64,000 bases of DNA, taken from positions 14,071,387-14,135,386 of the forward strand of contig OU612069.1 in assembly GCA_914767715.1 (NCBI GenBank). Direction: 5' to 3'. A program made the position numbers and the translations under genes. Below, piece by piece: positions 28,994 through 41,555 of the stretch (positions are counted from its first letter, which is position 1; every line of letters begins with the position of its first letter). Source of the DNA: Membranipora membranacea. Taxonomy: Eukaryota; Bryozoa; Gymnolaemata; Cheilostomatida; Membraniporidae. The notes under the pieces are model-generated. The model did not search any database, was not told the DNA's origin, and saw only the letters and a list, made by a program, of their open reading frames with translations.

Positions 28994-31524
28994 TTTTAAG
29001 TTGTGTTGTAGTGGCTAGGTCTTCTTATGAATGACAAATAATGAAGCACTCTGTGATTTAATATGTTTTGGTAACGACATGTGATTCAGGAGGAAGAATA
29101 TTGTTTACCTGTATGCAGGAAACATGTCTATGATCCAATCACAGTCTGATTTTGTGATATAAAACCTTCGTAATTTTGATTATGTAGGATGTATTTCCGT
29201 GAACTGGTTGTATCCCTGTAATTTGGATAATATCAAACTAGATTACTGCCATAAAAGACTGACCTACTCACAGTCATGTGTTCTAACATCATGCATCCCC
29301 TAGCTCTCATGTATGTTGGTACTATGCCAACTATACCTTGTAATCAGACGAATTGGCTGGTTCAAACAACATGTGGATGGAAAAGGAAATCATTTTTCTT
29401 TGATAATGATGTATTGGACAAGCAGATCAATGAGTTATAAATCTGCCTACACAATTGGCATTAGTTTGTATTGCAATGGTGCTATGCATGTGAAATTGTC
29501 CAGCCGTTTTGAAAATAAACAGGATTTTTACATCACATTTTTCCTTAAGTTTAAATCCCTGCATGTTTCAGATTCTGTAATAACCTAATAAAAATGGGCT
29601 TATGGGCTGCATCCTCAAATGTGAGCTTTTCAAAAGAGGGGATACGGCATTATCTGCTCATGAATGTAAAATGGAAGTTGAGCAAATAGAGAGCCCATTC
29701 CGAATTGTGTTCACTTCATTGACTGAATTGTAATCTGTATTATTGGATTATCAAATGTAGTTGAATGTCACAATATATATATTACCAGAACAACTGCATT
29801 GTATTCGAGAGCAGTGATAGTTTTTTCACTTATCTTTTTTCTGCTTACGTTGTTTGGTAGAAATTGGGGGAACCGTGATCAAAATTTGGCCAAACATTGA
29901 TAGTGTTGTATATGAAAGAGAGAATTTATATTGACCCACCAAGTTCTAGTTGGAAAGGAAATCATCCTCATGGAATTGTTATAAAATTGAACTTCGATTT
30001 TTGAGGAAACACACCAATAATCTGATTGCAAAAGCGGCACTAAGTGATAGAAACATCAGCTTTAATTATTCATATTAGGCATCTAGTTTCTTTTTTGGCT
30101 TTCAACCCCAAGCCCACAAGCTGAGCAAGCCACCTAAGCCAATCAGGCCAACTGATCCAGCCGATCAAACCAAATAACCAAGCAAACCAAGCTAACCATG
30201 CCTACCAAGCCACCCATACCTACCACGCTAACCAAGCCAAAAAAGACAAACCAACGCCAAAGCCAAACCAAAGCCACGTATCTTCATAACTGATATATTT
30301 TTCCTGCTATTTTCACCTTCTGTTACAAACATGACATCACATATTTCCAGCAAATTGATAACCATATAGCTTTGTCTGTGGATGCCAATTTCTTTACTTT
30401 GATAATTGAGTTAAGTTAGTTAGTTAAGTATTACCAATCTGAACTATAGGTGTTATAATTGTTGTGATCTCTCATGAATGAATATTGGATATTGTTAGGT
30501 TATTGTGCTATGATTTTTTTCCACGAGGTATGCTGTGGGAAAGGCGGCTTAAATTTGCACAGATTGCTGTTATTCTTAGTTCTCATAGGTGGTGAACTGG
30601 AATTTAACACATTGAATTGATCTTTGAATAACAAAGCTTGGCTCCTTATTTGAACCATCCTAGAAAAAAGTGTCTACTTGATAGACGTCATATATAAGTT
30701 GTTTCACTAACGACACTTATTAATATACGTCCAGGTTTGTATGATATGATTCGGTATCAAAGATATAAAAATCCAAGGTAGATTGGACATTGCATTACAT
30801 TGCAGTTGCATTATGTCCCTACCTGCGTTGCCATTGCGCCACCTGCAACATCAGAATGCTGCACTGTCGTAAGGCCATACTTCAATAAATGCCTTTTGAG
30901 CCAATCATGACATTGTAAGAACTCGATTGACTATGAAGGAGCTTTATGATTCAAAATCACCTTGATTCCTAGACCTGTGGCTAATGCAGCTATCATGTTA
31001 TTGGATAGGCAGAGGCTTGCTGCTAACTATTTTATACAGATATTGCTTCAGTAAACATGTGTGCCATGCAGAACAAACAGTACAGAGGATAAGGATTAGG
31101 CTGACAACATTTATACCCTTGTTTACTTTCCTCAACCCAAGTGATTGTGTATGAATTTAGGAAGAATTCTGAAATGATTTCAGTTACATAATAATGTGTC
31201 ACTCTTAAATGACAAATTGATATATTCTGTCCCAGAATCTGGCTCAGACTCTTCTAAACAAATTCAGATTTTGTGAGTGACTGGGAGGAGACACATAGCA
31301 TACGAAATGTCTGGCATTCCTATTTTATGGCGATGCAAGTGATTTTGACAAACAAAACAACTGGTTGGTCTGTATGCAGGCAAGAATTTCTCTTTTGTGT
31401 CATAATACTGTGATTGCTATCTTGTCGAACAATATACAAGCATCAAGTGACCCAGCCTTTATATGTAAATACGCTTTATTTATTATTACATCACATTTGT
31501 AAATTAGTAGAGTTAAATCGTTTT
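28994..31524. other. intergenic stretch, duplicated promoter sequence and CCAA-rich low-complexity tract
   Basis: No gene is recognised. Around 29940-30060 lies another copy of the upstream repeat. From about 30100 to 30290 the sequence is a degenerate run of AAGCCA/ACCAA words, a decayed simple repeat. A weaker version is seen near 23340-23380 and 34660-34690, consistent with segmental duplication of the same gene unit. Confidence 0.55.
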
Positions 31525-32885
31525 TTAGCCTTTTGTGGCAGTGCATTCACAATTGGGGCAGCATACTTGTTGCAATCCACAATCATCGTCAGTGACACAG
31601 TAGGATCCTGGTAGGGTGCCGACGCCGGAGCAATCGCTCTTCCCCAGTCCGCAGATTTCACCTTTGCCACTGCACAAAAAAAGACAAAATGCTTACAACA
31701 TACTGGCAAACTCGGAGAATTGATGTTGATGGGACGGAGCAACATGAAAAGCAAACAAAATGGATTTGACTTGGTTTCCAGGAGTGTTTTTAATACCTCC
31801 TGCTATTCTATTTCATAAAACATATAATTTGTGGCAGTATGTGGTTTCATGGACTTATCATTAGTCTTGAACAGCTGCGATAGCTACTGAAATGTATCAG
31901 AATTAATTTTATGAAAGAGAGTTGTCTGTAAGAACAAAATTGGTTCATTAAAAACGCCGCTGATAAGTTTTTATTACAAAGCAATGAGGAGTACTCCTGA
32001 GGGAAATTGTCAGATACAGGTACATGACAGAATTATTTTCATTCGTTTCCAAACCGACACAATTCCGATGATGATAGTTACATTTATAGCCAATAAATTG
32101 TATCTATTATCACTCTTACCTAACCATTGTCAGTCCAAGAAACAGAAGCATAATCTAAAACAGAGAGAGAGGTCACTGCAAAATAATATGTTTACAATTT
32201 TGAGTGAAACCAAAATGTTGTGAATGTACAATAACTCAAATTGAAGTGAATAATGTGATAACAATGTATCTCCTATTTTATTGACTGTAGTGCAAGGTAT
32301 AATAGACTGCAGGTAGTAAATAGGGAAAGACAGATAAGAGTGCTGCATACGAACTCAGGCTACATCCGGGAATGCGCAGGAAAGGGGGATTAATAATGAC
32401 GCTGGCTTAGAGAGGAGAAGAGAATGAGAGAAGACAAAGGTGTTGTACCAATACTGGACACCTCAGCATATCTCATGTAAGTTGAATACACTACATTGAC
32501 TTTTACAAATATTGACACCAATTTGAGGTGAGCAGTAAAAAAATCGAAGTTGCATCAAACTAGCCTCATCATATAGTGGTTAGGGTTCAATCTTCGCAAT
32601 TTGAGAGTCGGAGGTTCCAATCCACAATACTACCAATGATTTCAACTGAGGTGAGCTCCTCATACATAGTCGTAGCTTGCACACCCTTACCCTGTTCATG
32701 GGTGTCCCCAATGAACGTATTGCATATTTCATCTTATGTAAGCGTATTCTAATTAATCCTGAAAGGGGCACTGATTAGCAAATTGTTCGTAGTAATCTAT
32801 ACCCATCATTACACAACTATGGCTTGAGGTCGAATTCAAGAATGAAGAGCATAAATCTTACCAGACTTAGAATGGAGAACCTCAT
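31525..32885 (-). CDS. WAP-like secreted cysteine-rich protein, copy D
   Basis: Three exons: 32862-32885, 32120-32154 and 31525-31669, the same lengths (24, 35, 145) and phases as copy C, with donors gtaag and acceptors TTTTAG and GTGCAG. The 67-residue product starts MRFSILSLIMLLFLGLTMVS (signal peptide). It continues with an eight-cysteine domain: ICGLGKSDC, SYCVTDDDC, QQVCCPNCEC, then TATKG. The C-x5-C-x5-CC core matches the WAP pattern, with the last two spacings shortened. Its mature domain is almost identical to that of copy B, while its signal exons are nearer to copy C; gene conversion or recombination among copies could explain this. Confidence 0.82.
32575..32640 (+). repeat. tRNA-derived sequence in first intron of WAP-like copy D
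   Basis: An A-box-like TATAGTGGTTAGGGTTC is followed about 30 bases later by GGTTCCAATCC. Stems are incomplete, so this is read as a SINE fragment. Confidence 0.35.
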
Positions 32886-33605
32886 CGCTGATATCAATGT
32901 TTGTGAGTGTTTTGGTGGGGATAGTTTCCTTGGGAATGAGGATTGATAAACTCCTTCCTATTATACTGATTCTCCTAAAGTCATGTGATTTCAAAAGAGA
33001 TAGTGTGCCATCCAATCGTCATGTCTAATTGGATAAAAAAGGATTTCTCTTGACCAATCAAAGACAGACTTGCTTCTGTATTTTTGATTGAAGAGGATGA
33101 GCTTCCTCGTACTGATTGTCATAGGAATACTGTCATGTTCGCAATACTTGATGCAGTGGTGCATGGTGTATATATAATTAATATTTAATATATATTAATT
33201 ATTCAGACATCGAGGCATATCAAGCTTCCTCATCACTTGGTCGATATCAATGTTTGAAAGTGTTGTGGTGACGAGAGTTTCCTGGTGAATGAGGATTAAT
33301 AAACGCCGTCCTATTAAACTGATCCTCATAAAGTCATGTGATTTCAGAAGAGACAATGTGCCACCCAATCGCCATGTCTAATTGGATGAAATAAGGAATT
33401 CTACCAACCAATCAAAGTCGAACCTTATACTTTTGCTTTTCTATTATTGATCGAAAAGGATGTGCTTCCTCGTACTGGTTGTTGTATGAATACTGTCATG
33501 TACTTAGAAATATTTGTCACAGATGAAATTGCTCATGACGTATATATTCGATGTATATTAATTATTTACACGCCAAGACATATCAAACTTCCTCATCAGT
33601 TGGTA
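32886..33605. repeat. tandem duplication of the upstream region of copy D
   Basis: Two head-to-tail diverged copies of about 345-375 bases (roughly 32880-33229 and 33230-33605). Shared words include AAAGTCATGTGATTTCA, ATGTCTAATTGGATGA and GAATACTGTCATGT. The first copy ends next to the gene's start codon, so this is a duplicated promoter or 5' region. Confidence 0.7.
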
Positions 33606-33897
33606 TACTTTAATTGTATTGCTATCAAGAAGTGTTACAGAATATTGACTCCACTCATTACAGGGAGGAATATTATAGGGAGAAATATCTGCCCCTAACT
33701 AACATAGACCAGTCAGCAACAAACACACATTGTTCAAAATTGTGACTCCCATATAGTGCCAATAACACTAAGAATTGATAACCTAATGATCTGAGGTTGG
33801 CCTCAATCGAGCTGAGTTGGCACCTCATGGCTCGCCCTCAAAAAGTGCTTCCATATCCATGGTTAGAGCTGAGTGAAAGATCATGAAAAGAATCCGT

Positions 33898-33965
33898 CGC
33901 AACGGGGACCTGAACCCAGGCTTCTTGCATCTTTGATGCTAACCGCTCAGCCACGCCGGCTCGTT
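33898..33965 (-). repeat. tRNA-derived sequence
   Basis: On the minus strand, GTGGCTGAGCGGTTAGC (A box) and GGGTTCAGGTCC (B box) are present, resembling the D and T arms of a serine/leucine-type tRNA. The intervening arm is too short and the acceptor stem does not pair, so it is most likely a SINE head. Further repeat-like sequence extends to about 34280. Confidence 0.4.
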
Positions 33966-34995
33966 GTAGTGTGAGCAGCCGGGTGCGAGCTGAACCTTTG
34001 GGATCAGTGGTCTGAAAATAGCCTCAGCTCTACCTCAACATTAGCATGGAAACGCAGTGAGTGTGTCGAATGGAAGGTGTCGAATGAGTTGTCCACTCCC
34101 GATTCGAATCGATGCTAACGATTTGCATTGGGACAGAACCTCATAAATGATCTGCTGCAGCCGGGATTTGAACCTAAGGAACACGAACCAATGCTAATGG
34201 AAGTTGAACACATGCTGAGGTAACCCCTAAAATTGGTGTGAAGTTGACGTGTGGAACCATAGCGAATGCGATTGATAATAAAAAAATAAACAAACAAATT
34301 GCTCACAAAAAAGAGTATTTGTTTATTTTGTATTTGCCAAGGCTGTAGCCAACTATTTATACCTTCAATTTAACAAATGAAAATTCTTACATTTATTCCG
34401 ATCGGGAAGGAAACTATCCTCATCTTGGAATTTCTTCTGAAGTTGAACTTTGACTTTTAAGGAAAAATATCCCCATCTGCATAAAAAATAAAGGTCTGTT
34501 TTTCAGGACGTAATCAGTGTTTGGCTTTTTTAGCCTAAGACTGGTTTATTTAAGTGCAGGCGTTTTGTGATCATCTCTGTAGTGACTCAATTCCCACATC
34601 AGGTTTGCATTCAACCAACCTGAGCATGGAAAAAAATAGAGGCATTGGTGTCATCTTATATAACCAATTAACCAGAAAACCAACCAGCCTATATTCGTAA
34701 TAACATTTATTTGCCTTTTTGGTGATGACTTGGAATATTTGCTTTTAACGATAGTGACATAACCTGAGTATTATTTATTTTCCCTTCTGTAATCATGATA
34801 TCTACTCTATATAGAAGGTGGCTTACTGTCTTCAGACAGTGTGCATAGAGTTTGGACTATAGTTGATCATTTCTTGCTTTCTCGAGCCTTTTATCGCTTG
34901 GTACCTGGGCAGAGTTTGCCTGACCTGTACAGAAACTAAATATGCATTTACTAAATTTTTACCTTTCTTTTCATGACATCTATGGACAAACTTTA

Positions 34996-35535
34996 CTAGT
35001 TATCAACAATATCCTGGCACTTTTTAAACATTGATATGGATTTCTTCATGCTGCTTGGCTGGGCTTGATGTTTGTGCAGCCTAGCCACACATGTTTGAAA
35101 AAAAGTTTTTGGTGTATGTTTGCAGAGCAACCACGTATAAAAGAACAATGTATATGACTGCCCGGCATCAACATGATTCTCTCCTAGTATATATATTCTG
35201 ATTTTTAACGACTTGAGAAAATAATCCAAAGCTTTCTCATCTTCGCCCTCATCATCATAAATATGAGCTGAGTTGTTATAAGACGCTCCTACATCAGGAT
35301 GGTTCTCACCAAGTGTATGCAGTCTGATTGTTAGGGCTTTATGGTTGTATTCCAGGGCTGTATCAGTGTCAGCTTTCTCTCTATAAGCACTTGCCATGTT
35401 GTAAAGGGGAAGTAGCTATACACAAATTGTTTATACGGATTTTGAGAGCTTTTTCCAGATCATTTCTCTCATAATAAACGCCAGCTACATTGTCGTAGAA
35501 GATGGCTACATCCGGATGGTCTTCTCCTAGGCTAA
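34996..35535 (-). pseudogene. TPR (kinesin light chain-type) repeat gene fragment
   Basis: The plus-strand complement encodes consecutive 42-residue TPR units of the kinesin light chain/nephrocystin type, with repeated words such as LGENHPDV, NNSAHIYDDEG and ALDYFLKSLKIRI. The 133-codon ORF (34996-35397) covers about two units and then runs into unrelated sequence. A further unit (GEDHPDVAIFYDNVAGVYYE) lies at about 35410-35535 in another frame, so a frameshift separates them. No start, N-terminal domain or full repeat set is visible. This is a broken copy of a large TPR family common in invertebrates. Confidence 0.75.
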
Positions 35536-37713
35536 TAATAATACAATAATAATATACAGTAAATTTCTATCCATAACAAATGATCTATCCTCCATCAATC
35601 AGTTATTGTTATGGTATACAAGCAATCGGTATGAAAACCCTGGTATTTCTTACCAGATTAGTGTGTAGAAATTGCACAACATTTTTGCCCGAAAACTGTT
35701 TTGAAAATGAAACAAATTATGGTCAAGAGTTGCCTGCACCTAATTAGGAGAGCACAACTTCCATTAATTCATATATATGAATCAACCCTTCAAAAGAGTA
35801 CAAGTGCGATATTTTCAGATATGCAGATACATTTAATTCTCCATTGAAACTACATTCTACGTGTGTCGATAGGGTCGACTAAGCAAACCTGTTGTTGAAT
35901 GCAATATCGCTATAATAATGCCGCTTATATAGTTTGGATAGATTAGAATCAAAAAGGGGAAATAAACTGCAGCAGCAACTGTTTTAATCATGCACAATAG
36001 GTAAGGGCATGCATTTATCTTGTAGGGGGTCCTTGTGAAGGTGATAAGATAAATACATTGCCAAAGCTGACAACAAGAAAATAATCATCACAAAAATTAA
36101 AATATGGTTAAAGATAAATAAAAACCTTCATTGCCCAATTGTTAAAGGCTGATATTATGGTGAAATAACTTGACATCATAATCTACGGGTCGGCATCAGT
36201 TTAACTTTGCTCCCAGCTGTGCGGGTGACCCCAGGCTGTTTTGATTCATCAATATTTAGACCAAGATCCATCTATATTGTAAATGTCTTATTTTACGGTG
36301 TTTATGGGTATGGTAGTCTTTGCTAATCATATACATAATATATAGGTCAATTTCGTAGTGCCCATCTGTAATTGAACAACTCCTGCTCTATTTAACCATT
36401 ACCACATAATCTTGAACAGAAGAAGTTTGTTCTCTCTCCACCCAGCTACAGCCAGCTCATCCCCACTTACACTGATGTCATCGCAGTGATCCGACAGACA
36501 ATCTAATGTGTACTGATTCATTTTCTTCCATGAATAGTAAAACAAGTTTATTAAAACGAAACCAATTTATTGTTGCATCATCTCTTCGATGAAACAGGCA
36601 GAGAACAGTCAATTTAAATTGTAGGGAAGCAGTCTTTATTGTTCATGACAATTTCACTCTTTAAATTAAGATCAAGGCTGTTAATTTGTTGTTCCGTTTA
36701 TTTATTTCTATTTACACTTAGCCTTGACTAAGCTTCCTGTCTAACAGGCCATCTTTTGCCTGAGGCTTGTATGGGTCAATGACCATATACCCTTTCCCAT
36801 TGTAACCAGCTACTCATTTCTTAAAGAGACATCAGGGTTTGATATCCATACTTCAAAATAGACACAGTGAAGAACAAAATACACAGTGAACATCCTGTAT
36901 TTAAGGTCTACCTTCACCCACACGATCATATATTCCTAAAGAATACATTCCTAAAGATACATCATACATCATACATTCCTAAAGATGATGTAGAATGACA
37001 ATAAAAGTATATATATATATATAAAGTGAAATTGACCTCTGAGTAATGAGCTTTTCATTCGCATTGATCACCTTCAAACATTATGAAAATCATTTTCACC
37101 TACAATGTTATTTATCGACAGGTTAGCTCAAGTCACAACTAGTATGAATCACTTTTTTTCTTATGTGTGATGGTATTATAGGGGAATGTTGCGTTATCTT
37201 GATTAATAGATGTTTTGTGGATCAAATGGACTATCTTACAGCCATACCTCACATCGAGTTTGCTCCTGCCACTAGTTTAACTGATGTAGACTGTCATTGA
37301 ATATCTGCTCGATCAGTTTGGCGCCATGCTGCTTGATTTCTGTGGTGCAGTCATCACTGCTTACAGCACACCTGTATAATGCATAGTGTAGAGCAGAGGC
37401 TTAAACTTTGCTGGGTCATTGAAGACGTTTCAAAAATAAATTTTCGAAATCTTTGCAAATTATCTTGCAACCTTTTCGATATGCTGATTTTCAATACTCA
37501 TCCTCCGCTCCCAATTGAATCATGACACTAAATAATGCAGTAATTTCTGAGATGCTAGTTGTAATAAAAGAATCCCATATCATTTACGGCCACTTACCGA
37601 TAGCAGAGGAACCGCCTACACTTGTCACAGCGAATATTAACCCTCTCTCTGTTTTGGAAATGAATTGAAAGCTGTTTATTTTAAAAAAACAAGTCGTACT
37701 CATTGTACTCTTA
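35536..37713. other. non-coding stretch up to the gap
   Basis: Apart from the small relic at 36399-36521 I see no gene. There is a TA microsatellite at about 37008-37022. Short local duplications of CATTCCTAAAGA occur near 36930-36985. Confidence 0.5.
36399..36521 (-). pseudogene. coding relic, possible beta-propeller repeat
   Basis: A 40-codon open stretch reads MNQYTLDCLSDHCDDISVSG and continues ELAVAGWRENKLLLF before a stop. The DISVSGDELAVAG pattern is typical of a WD40/NHL-type propeller blade. It is isolated, with no neighbouring exon, on the same strand as the TPR relic 1 kb away. I treat it as a fragment. Confidence 0.35.
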
Positions 37714-37913
37714 NNNNNNNNNNNNNNNNNNNNNNNNNNNNNNNNNNNNNNNNNNNNNNNNNNNNNNNNNNNNNNNNNNNNNNNNNNNNNNNNNNNNNNN
37801 NNNNNNNNNNNNNNNNNNNNNNNNNNNNNNNNNNNNNNNNNNNNNNNNNNNNNNNNNNNNNNNNNNNNNNNNNNNNNNNNNNNNNNNNNNNNNNNNNNNN
37901 NNNNNNNNNNNNN
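37714..37913. other. assembly gap of 200 N
   Basis: Exactly 200 unknown bases, a conventional placeholder length. The inverted duplication begins on the first base after the gap, so the join may not reflect true chromosomal order. Confidence 0.98.
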
Positions 37914-39479
37914 CTACATGGCCAATGTTTTATAATCTTTGACAAGGCTCTCCCCACATAAATTATCACATTGCCGTCAAAACAAACATTATTGTGGCTT
38001 ATAATAAATTACCTCATCGATGATTGCAAAATATGCTCATCGTATAAACATCCATTACAGAAATGATACAAGCCCCAATTCACAAAGCCAGAGTTTATTA
38101 GCTACGATCAATTTGTCTAACATTATTCAACACACATTATTAAATTCACGATCCTTAGTTTTGTGTAAAATATTTCAATGGCAATAATGTCGTCAGATAA
38201 CTGATGTTATCTAAGTGACAGATCTGTTGATTCAGAGAATGAAGCTTCTGGGGCCATTCTGGAGGAATAGGGCAGGCAACTGTTGTGAAGGGATAGGTTT
38301 CTTACCAAGAACTGACCGTGGAAGACATGCATGTAGAGGTAGGCTTGTTTCTCAAGCAGAAAGACAATAATATTTCCATGGACATTACAATAATTGATGA
38401 CAAATGGATTTTGATTTACATAATCAGCAAAAATTTGTGTAGATAAAAATGTGGTTGATTTTCTGGCTATTTAAACAAATAAAAAGAATCTTTGTCACAG
38501 TTAGCCGCAGCACAGTATTTTTTGGATTTACCTCGGCACGCCATCTACCCAGAACATTATTTAGAACTTTATCATCACATAGAATATTTGTCTGCTGATA
38601 AAGTTGGATCAATTAAAAATCTCCAAATATAAATATACAATGGATGGCAAACAGCAGGTCCTCACCGAAAGTTGTTAGTAAAGTTCACATTATTATACAT
38701 AACGGCACGCAGGCATACTGATAAGCTTGTCAGTTTCAAGAATGTGAGAACAGTAACACAGTTAATGTCTAAAGCTTTATCTAAAGTCTAAAGCTAAAAC
38801 AAATTGGAATGCTAAGGTCTAAAAATCTTTGATCTCCTTTCCGTCGTCGCCCTATTTTCACCAACTTCGTGCAGCCGATGACTCAGCTATCGCTCGATTT
38901 TATTATCTGACCTGCGTCTTACCTCAGTTTATAGCATGTGTCATTTATTCTCAATCGAACACACACACATTGCCGTGCTTGTTGTAGTATAAAATTCCAA
39001 GTTTGTTTACTTAGCCAGTGGATTTCAGTGGAGTATTGTACCCAATGGGGGCCTTTCATAGAATACCTTACTACACAATATAGCCTTAGTTCAGTGCTCT
39101 GTGTTGACCTACATTTGCAGAAATCGCACAAATAAGCTGACTTTTTAGACCATCATATCTCAAATTTGGGGATGGGGATGCCAGTGCCCTTCCATGAGGT
39201 TGCAATTGAGATGTGGATGCAAAGGCTCATAGTAGAAGATGAATATCGGCACCATGGATTTTCTGCTGTATTGAATACAAGATAGCTCTGTTTGTTTTGA
39301 TTTTACAATAGGCTGATCACTCAAACAGCTCTCTGACGTCACAAAACGTTAGTCTGGCTTGATGTGAGCGTTTTCGGGAGGGCCTCTACTGCGATAGATA
39401 TAAAATGTACTAAGAGTGGACCAATTTTCTAAAGAAGCACATCATTACGGAGCTGAAGAATAAGAGAATAATTTTATGC

Positions 39480-40172
39480 ATGAATAAAATTGAGCCACCT
39501 AGTTGTTTAAAACCAAATTTTTTTTGCTCATCTAGGTTTTTGCTTGAGTTTTACACCAAGGGAACCTCAACTACAAAGCAAGTCCAACATACTGTAGAAT
39601 CCGTCACAGCGCTTATCATGACGACAGTTAGTAGATTGGACAATCTAGTAACGGACTTTGTTGACACTTTGCCAAAGGATATGGTCAGCGATAATGATGC
39701 ATTGAAGTCGCTAAGAGCTGAAATAAAACATGCACAGGGGCTGTTTACCAATCTATCAACAGAATACCAACGAATGAAGTACTTCACAGGTAAAGGGCTT
39801 GTGCTTTCCAAACCCTACAAAATTGGGGAGCGTGAAGATGTACGTCCTGATGGATCGAATGTCAATGTGGATGTTGAAGCCCAGTATGTGCCAATTATCC
39901 CGATGTTGGAAAAGTACAACCAATACTACTCTAGAGTTCAGCCTCAACAACCATCACAGGATGTTGTTGCCTCTTACCTGGACACTCATCGTTTCAAATC
40001 CTCAGAATTCCACTCAAACAATCCGACAGCCTTAAAGTTGATACTTTATCATGATGACATTGAGGTAGCGAATCCATTAGGCTTACTTGTCATCGGTTTT
40101 GTCCAGCGTCGTGTGCCCCGGGGGACACTATTCTGGCCCCAATTGATGAGGATCCAGGTGAATGCATTTTGA
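39480..40172 (+). pseudogene. 230-codon ORF, fragment of a transposon-associated protein family (left copy)
   Basis: The translated protein is identical to that of the right-arm copy at 54971-55663. Residues 45-75 are helical, and the segment near residues 183-200 (ALKLILYHDDIEVANPLG) is a motif I know from a widespread family of uncharacterised, probably transposon-derived animal proteins. There the motif is followed by a Ser/Lys-rich stretch; here it turns into unrelated sequence, so the ORF is a 5' fragment. A TTTTTTTTGCTCATCTAG acceptor-like site near residue 19 hints that the first codons may be intronic. Function unknown. Confidence 0.45.
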
Positions 40173-40616
40173 TGGACATGTCATTTATACTAACCTGCTC
40201 TAAAATGTGACGCTATGGTTGCATAATTTTAGTATCTTTGAAATTTAGTATCTATCAAATGAGAAAATACCACTATTTTTTATAGTTGACATTTTTTTAT
40301 TTAATTTCCATATATTACTTGGGTGAAAAGTTATGTTGAGTAGCTTTAAGTCTTACGTAATGGGTCATACATTAATTGTGACACTAAGCTTCATATTCAC
40401 AGAGTACAGGTGTCTGGCTAACATTAAGATAACAATAATGATTAGTCTGGTCGTGTTTGTCAACTATCAAAGCTAAAGCAGCGTACTGGCACAACTATCG
40501 AAGTTGGCTATGCGTAAATCACCATCACTTCCTTGTAACTTGCGGTGCGGTGGTGCAGCTCCCGATTTCAGGCCGTTAGGCAGACAGTCATGACTGCATT
40601 CATCCTCTCTCCTCCC

Positions 40617-41499
40617 TCATTTTAAATTATCCATCATGTGGGAACTATGGCTGACCATTCCAGCAGCACCTACAACATAATATAATAATGGCAAAATAAG
40701 TAATGGCAATGATGAAATGAGTATATACTCATCAAACAGCCTGCCTTAGATGATTAGGCAATTAGCGATGCATTGCATTCAGATTTTATTGAGATTACAA
40801 GCATGGGTATGGTTAAATTATTGGTAAATGTTGAGAAGATAAGCAAATTCTTGGACAGTGCTTTATAATGAAATGTTGTTCACATGACAGCGCAGTTATG
40901 TACAGACAATACTTTGCTCATTAATGTTACAATTTTTAAGGCAACAGTAGATTATCATTCCCTCATTTCTATAGGTAAAACAGCCTGCTCACCATATGAT
41001 CTATGATGCTGGCTGCTCACTTGATGTTGATGAGATCTACGAGGTCCAGCATGACATCTGAAACATAGAAATACAGGGGATAATATTGATTCAAATTGGA
41101 GCAGCATAGTTTACGTTTTTTCTAAATAATCATATTTTGATTTGATTGTAAAAACCCGAAAGAAATTTGGTACAACTCCTCGAAAAGAGGGCTAGAGATA
41201 GAAGATAGAAATTACAATTTTTTATACCCATGATTGCGTAATATTCCCTATTAGTTATGCAACTGTAACATTGAAGCACATTTAAGTTCTAGACTCAGGT
41301 TTTTATAGCAATATTTGAGTATTGAGTCATAGTCAACTCATTCTGCTAACGAGTGACAGCGGTAAAGCAACTTGACAGTGATATTGAAAGAGAAAGGATT
41401 ATTTCTTACCGCCGACTGAACAATTGACGAGAAGGAGAGAAAGATCTTGATGCTGCAGAAAATTCTGGATGGTCATCCTGTACAGCAACAGCGTTCACA
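40617..41499 (-). pseudogene. orphan inverted copies of exons 11-13 of the 13-exon gene
   Basis: Segments 41410-41499, about 40993-41057 and 40617-40669 are reverse-complement copies of exons 11, 12 and 13 at 53644-53733, 54086-54150 and 54474-54526, with splice sites and stop codon retained. No exons 1-10 occur on this strand upstream: the duplication stops in what would be intron 10 (42484). Unless joined to something across the loop, they cannot make the protein. Confidence 0.85.
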
Positions 41500-41555
41500 C
41501 TGGTAAAAGGAATAGAAAATTGTGTATTATATTTTATCATAACAGTACTCTTAAC

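Noticed and set aside
37665-37969. ORFs running across the N gap on both strands
   Set aside because: They consist mainly of unknown bases; no real coding evidence.
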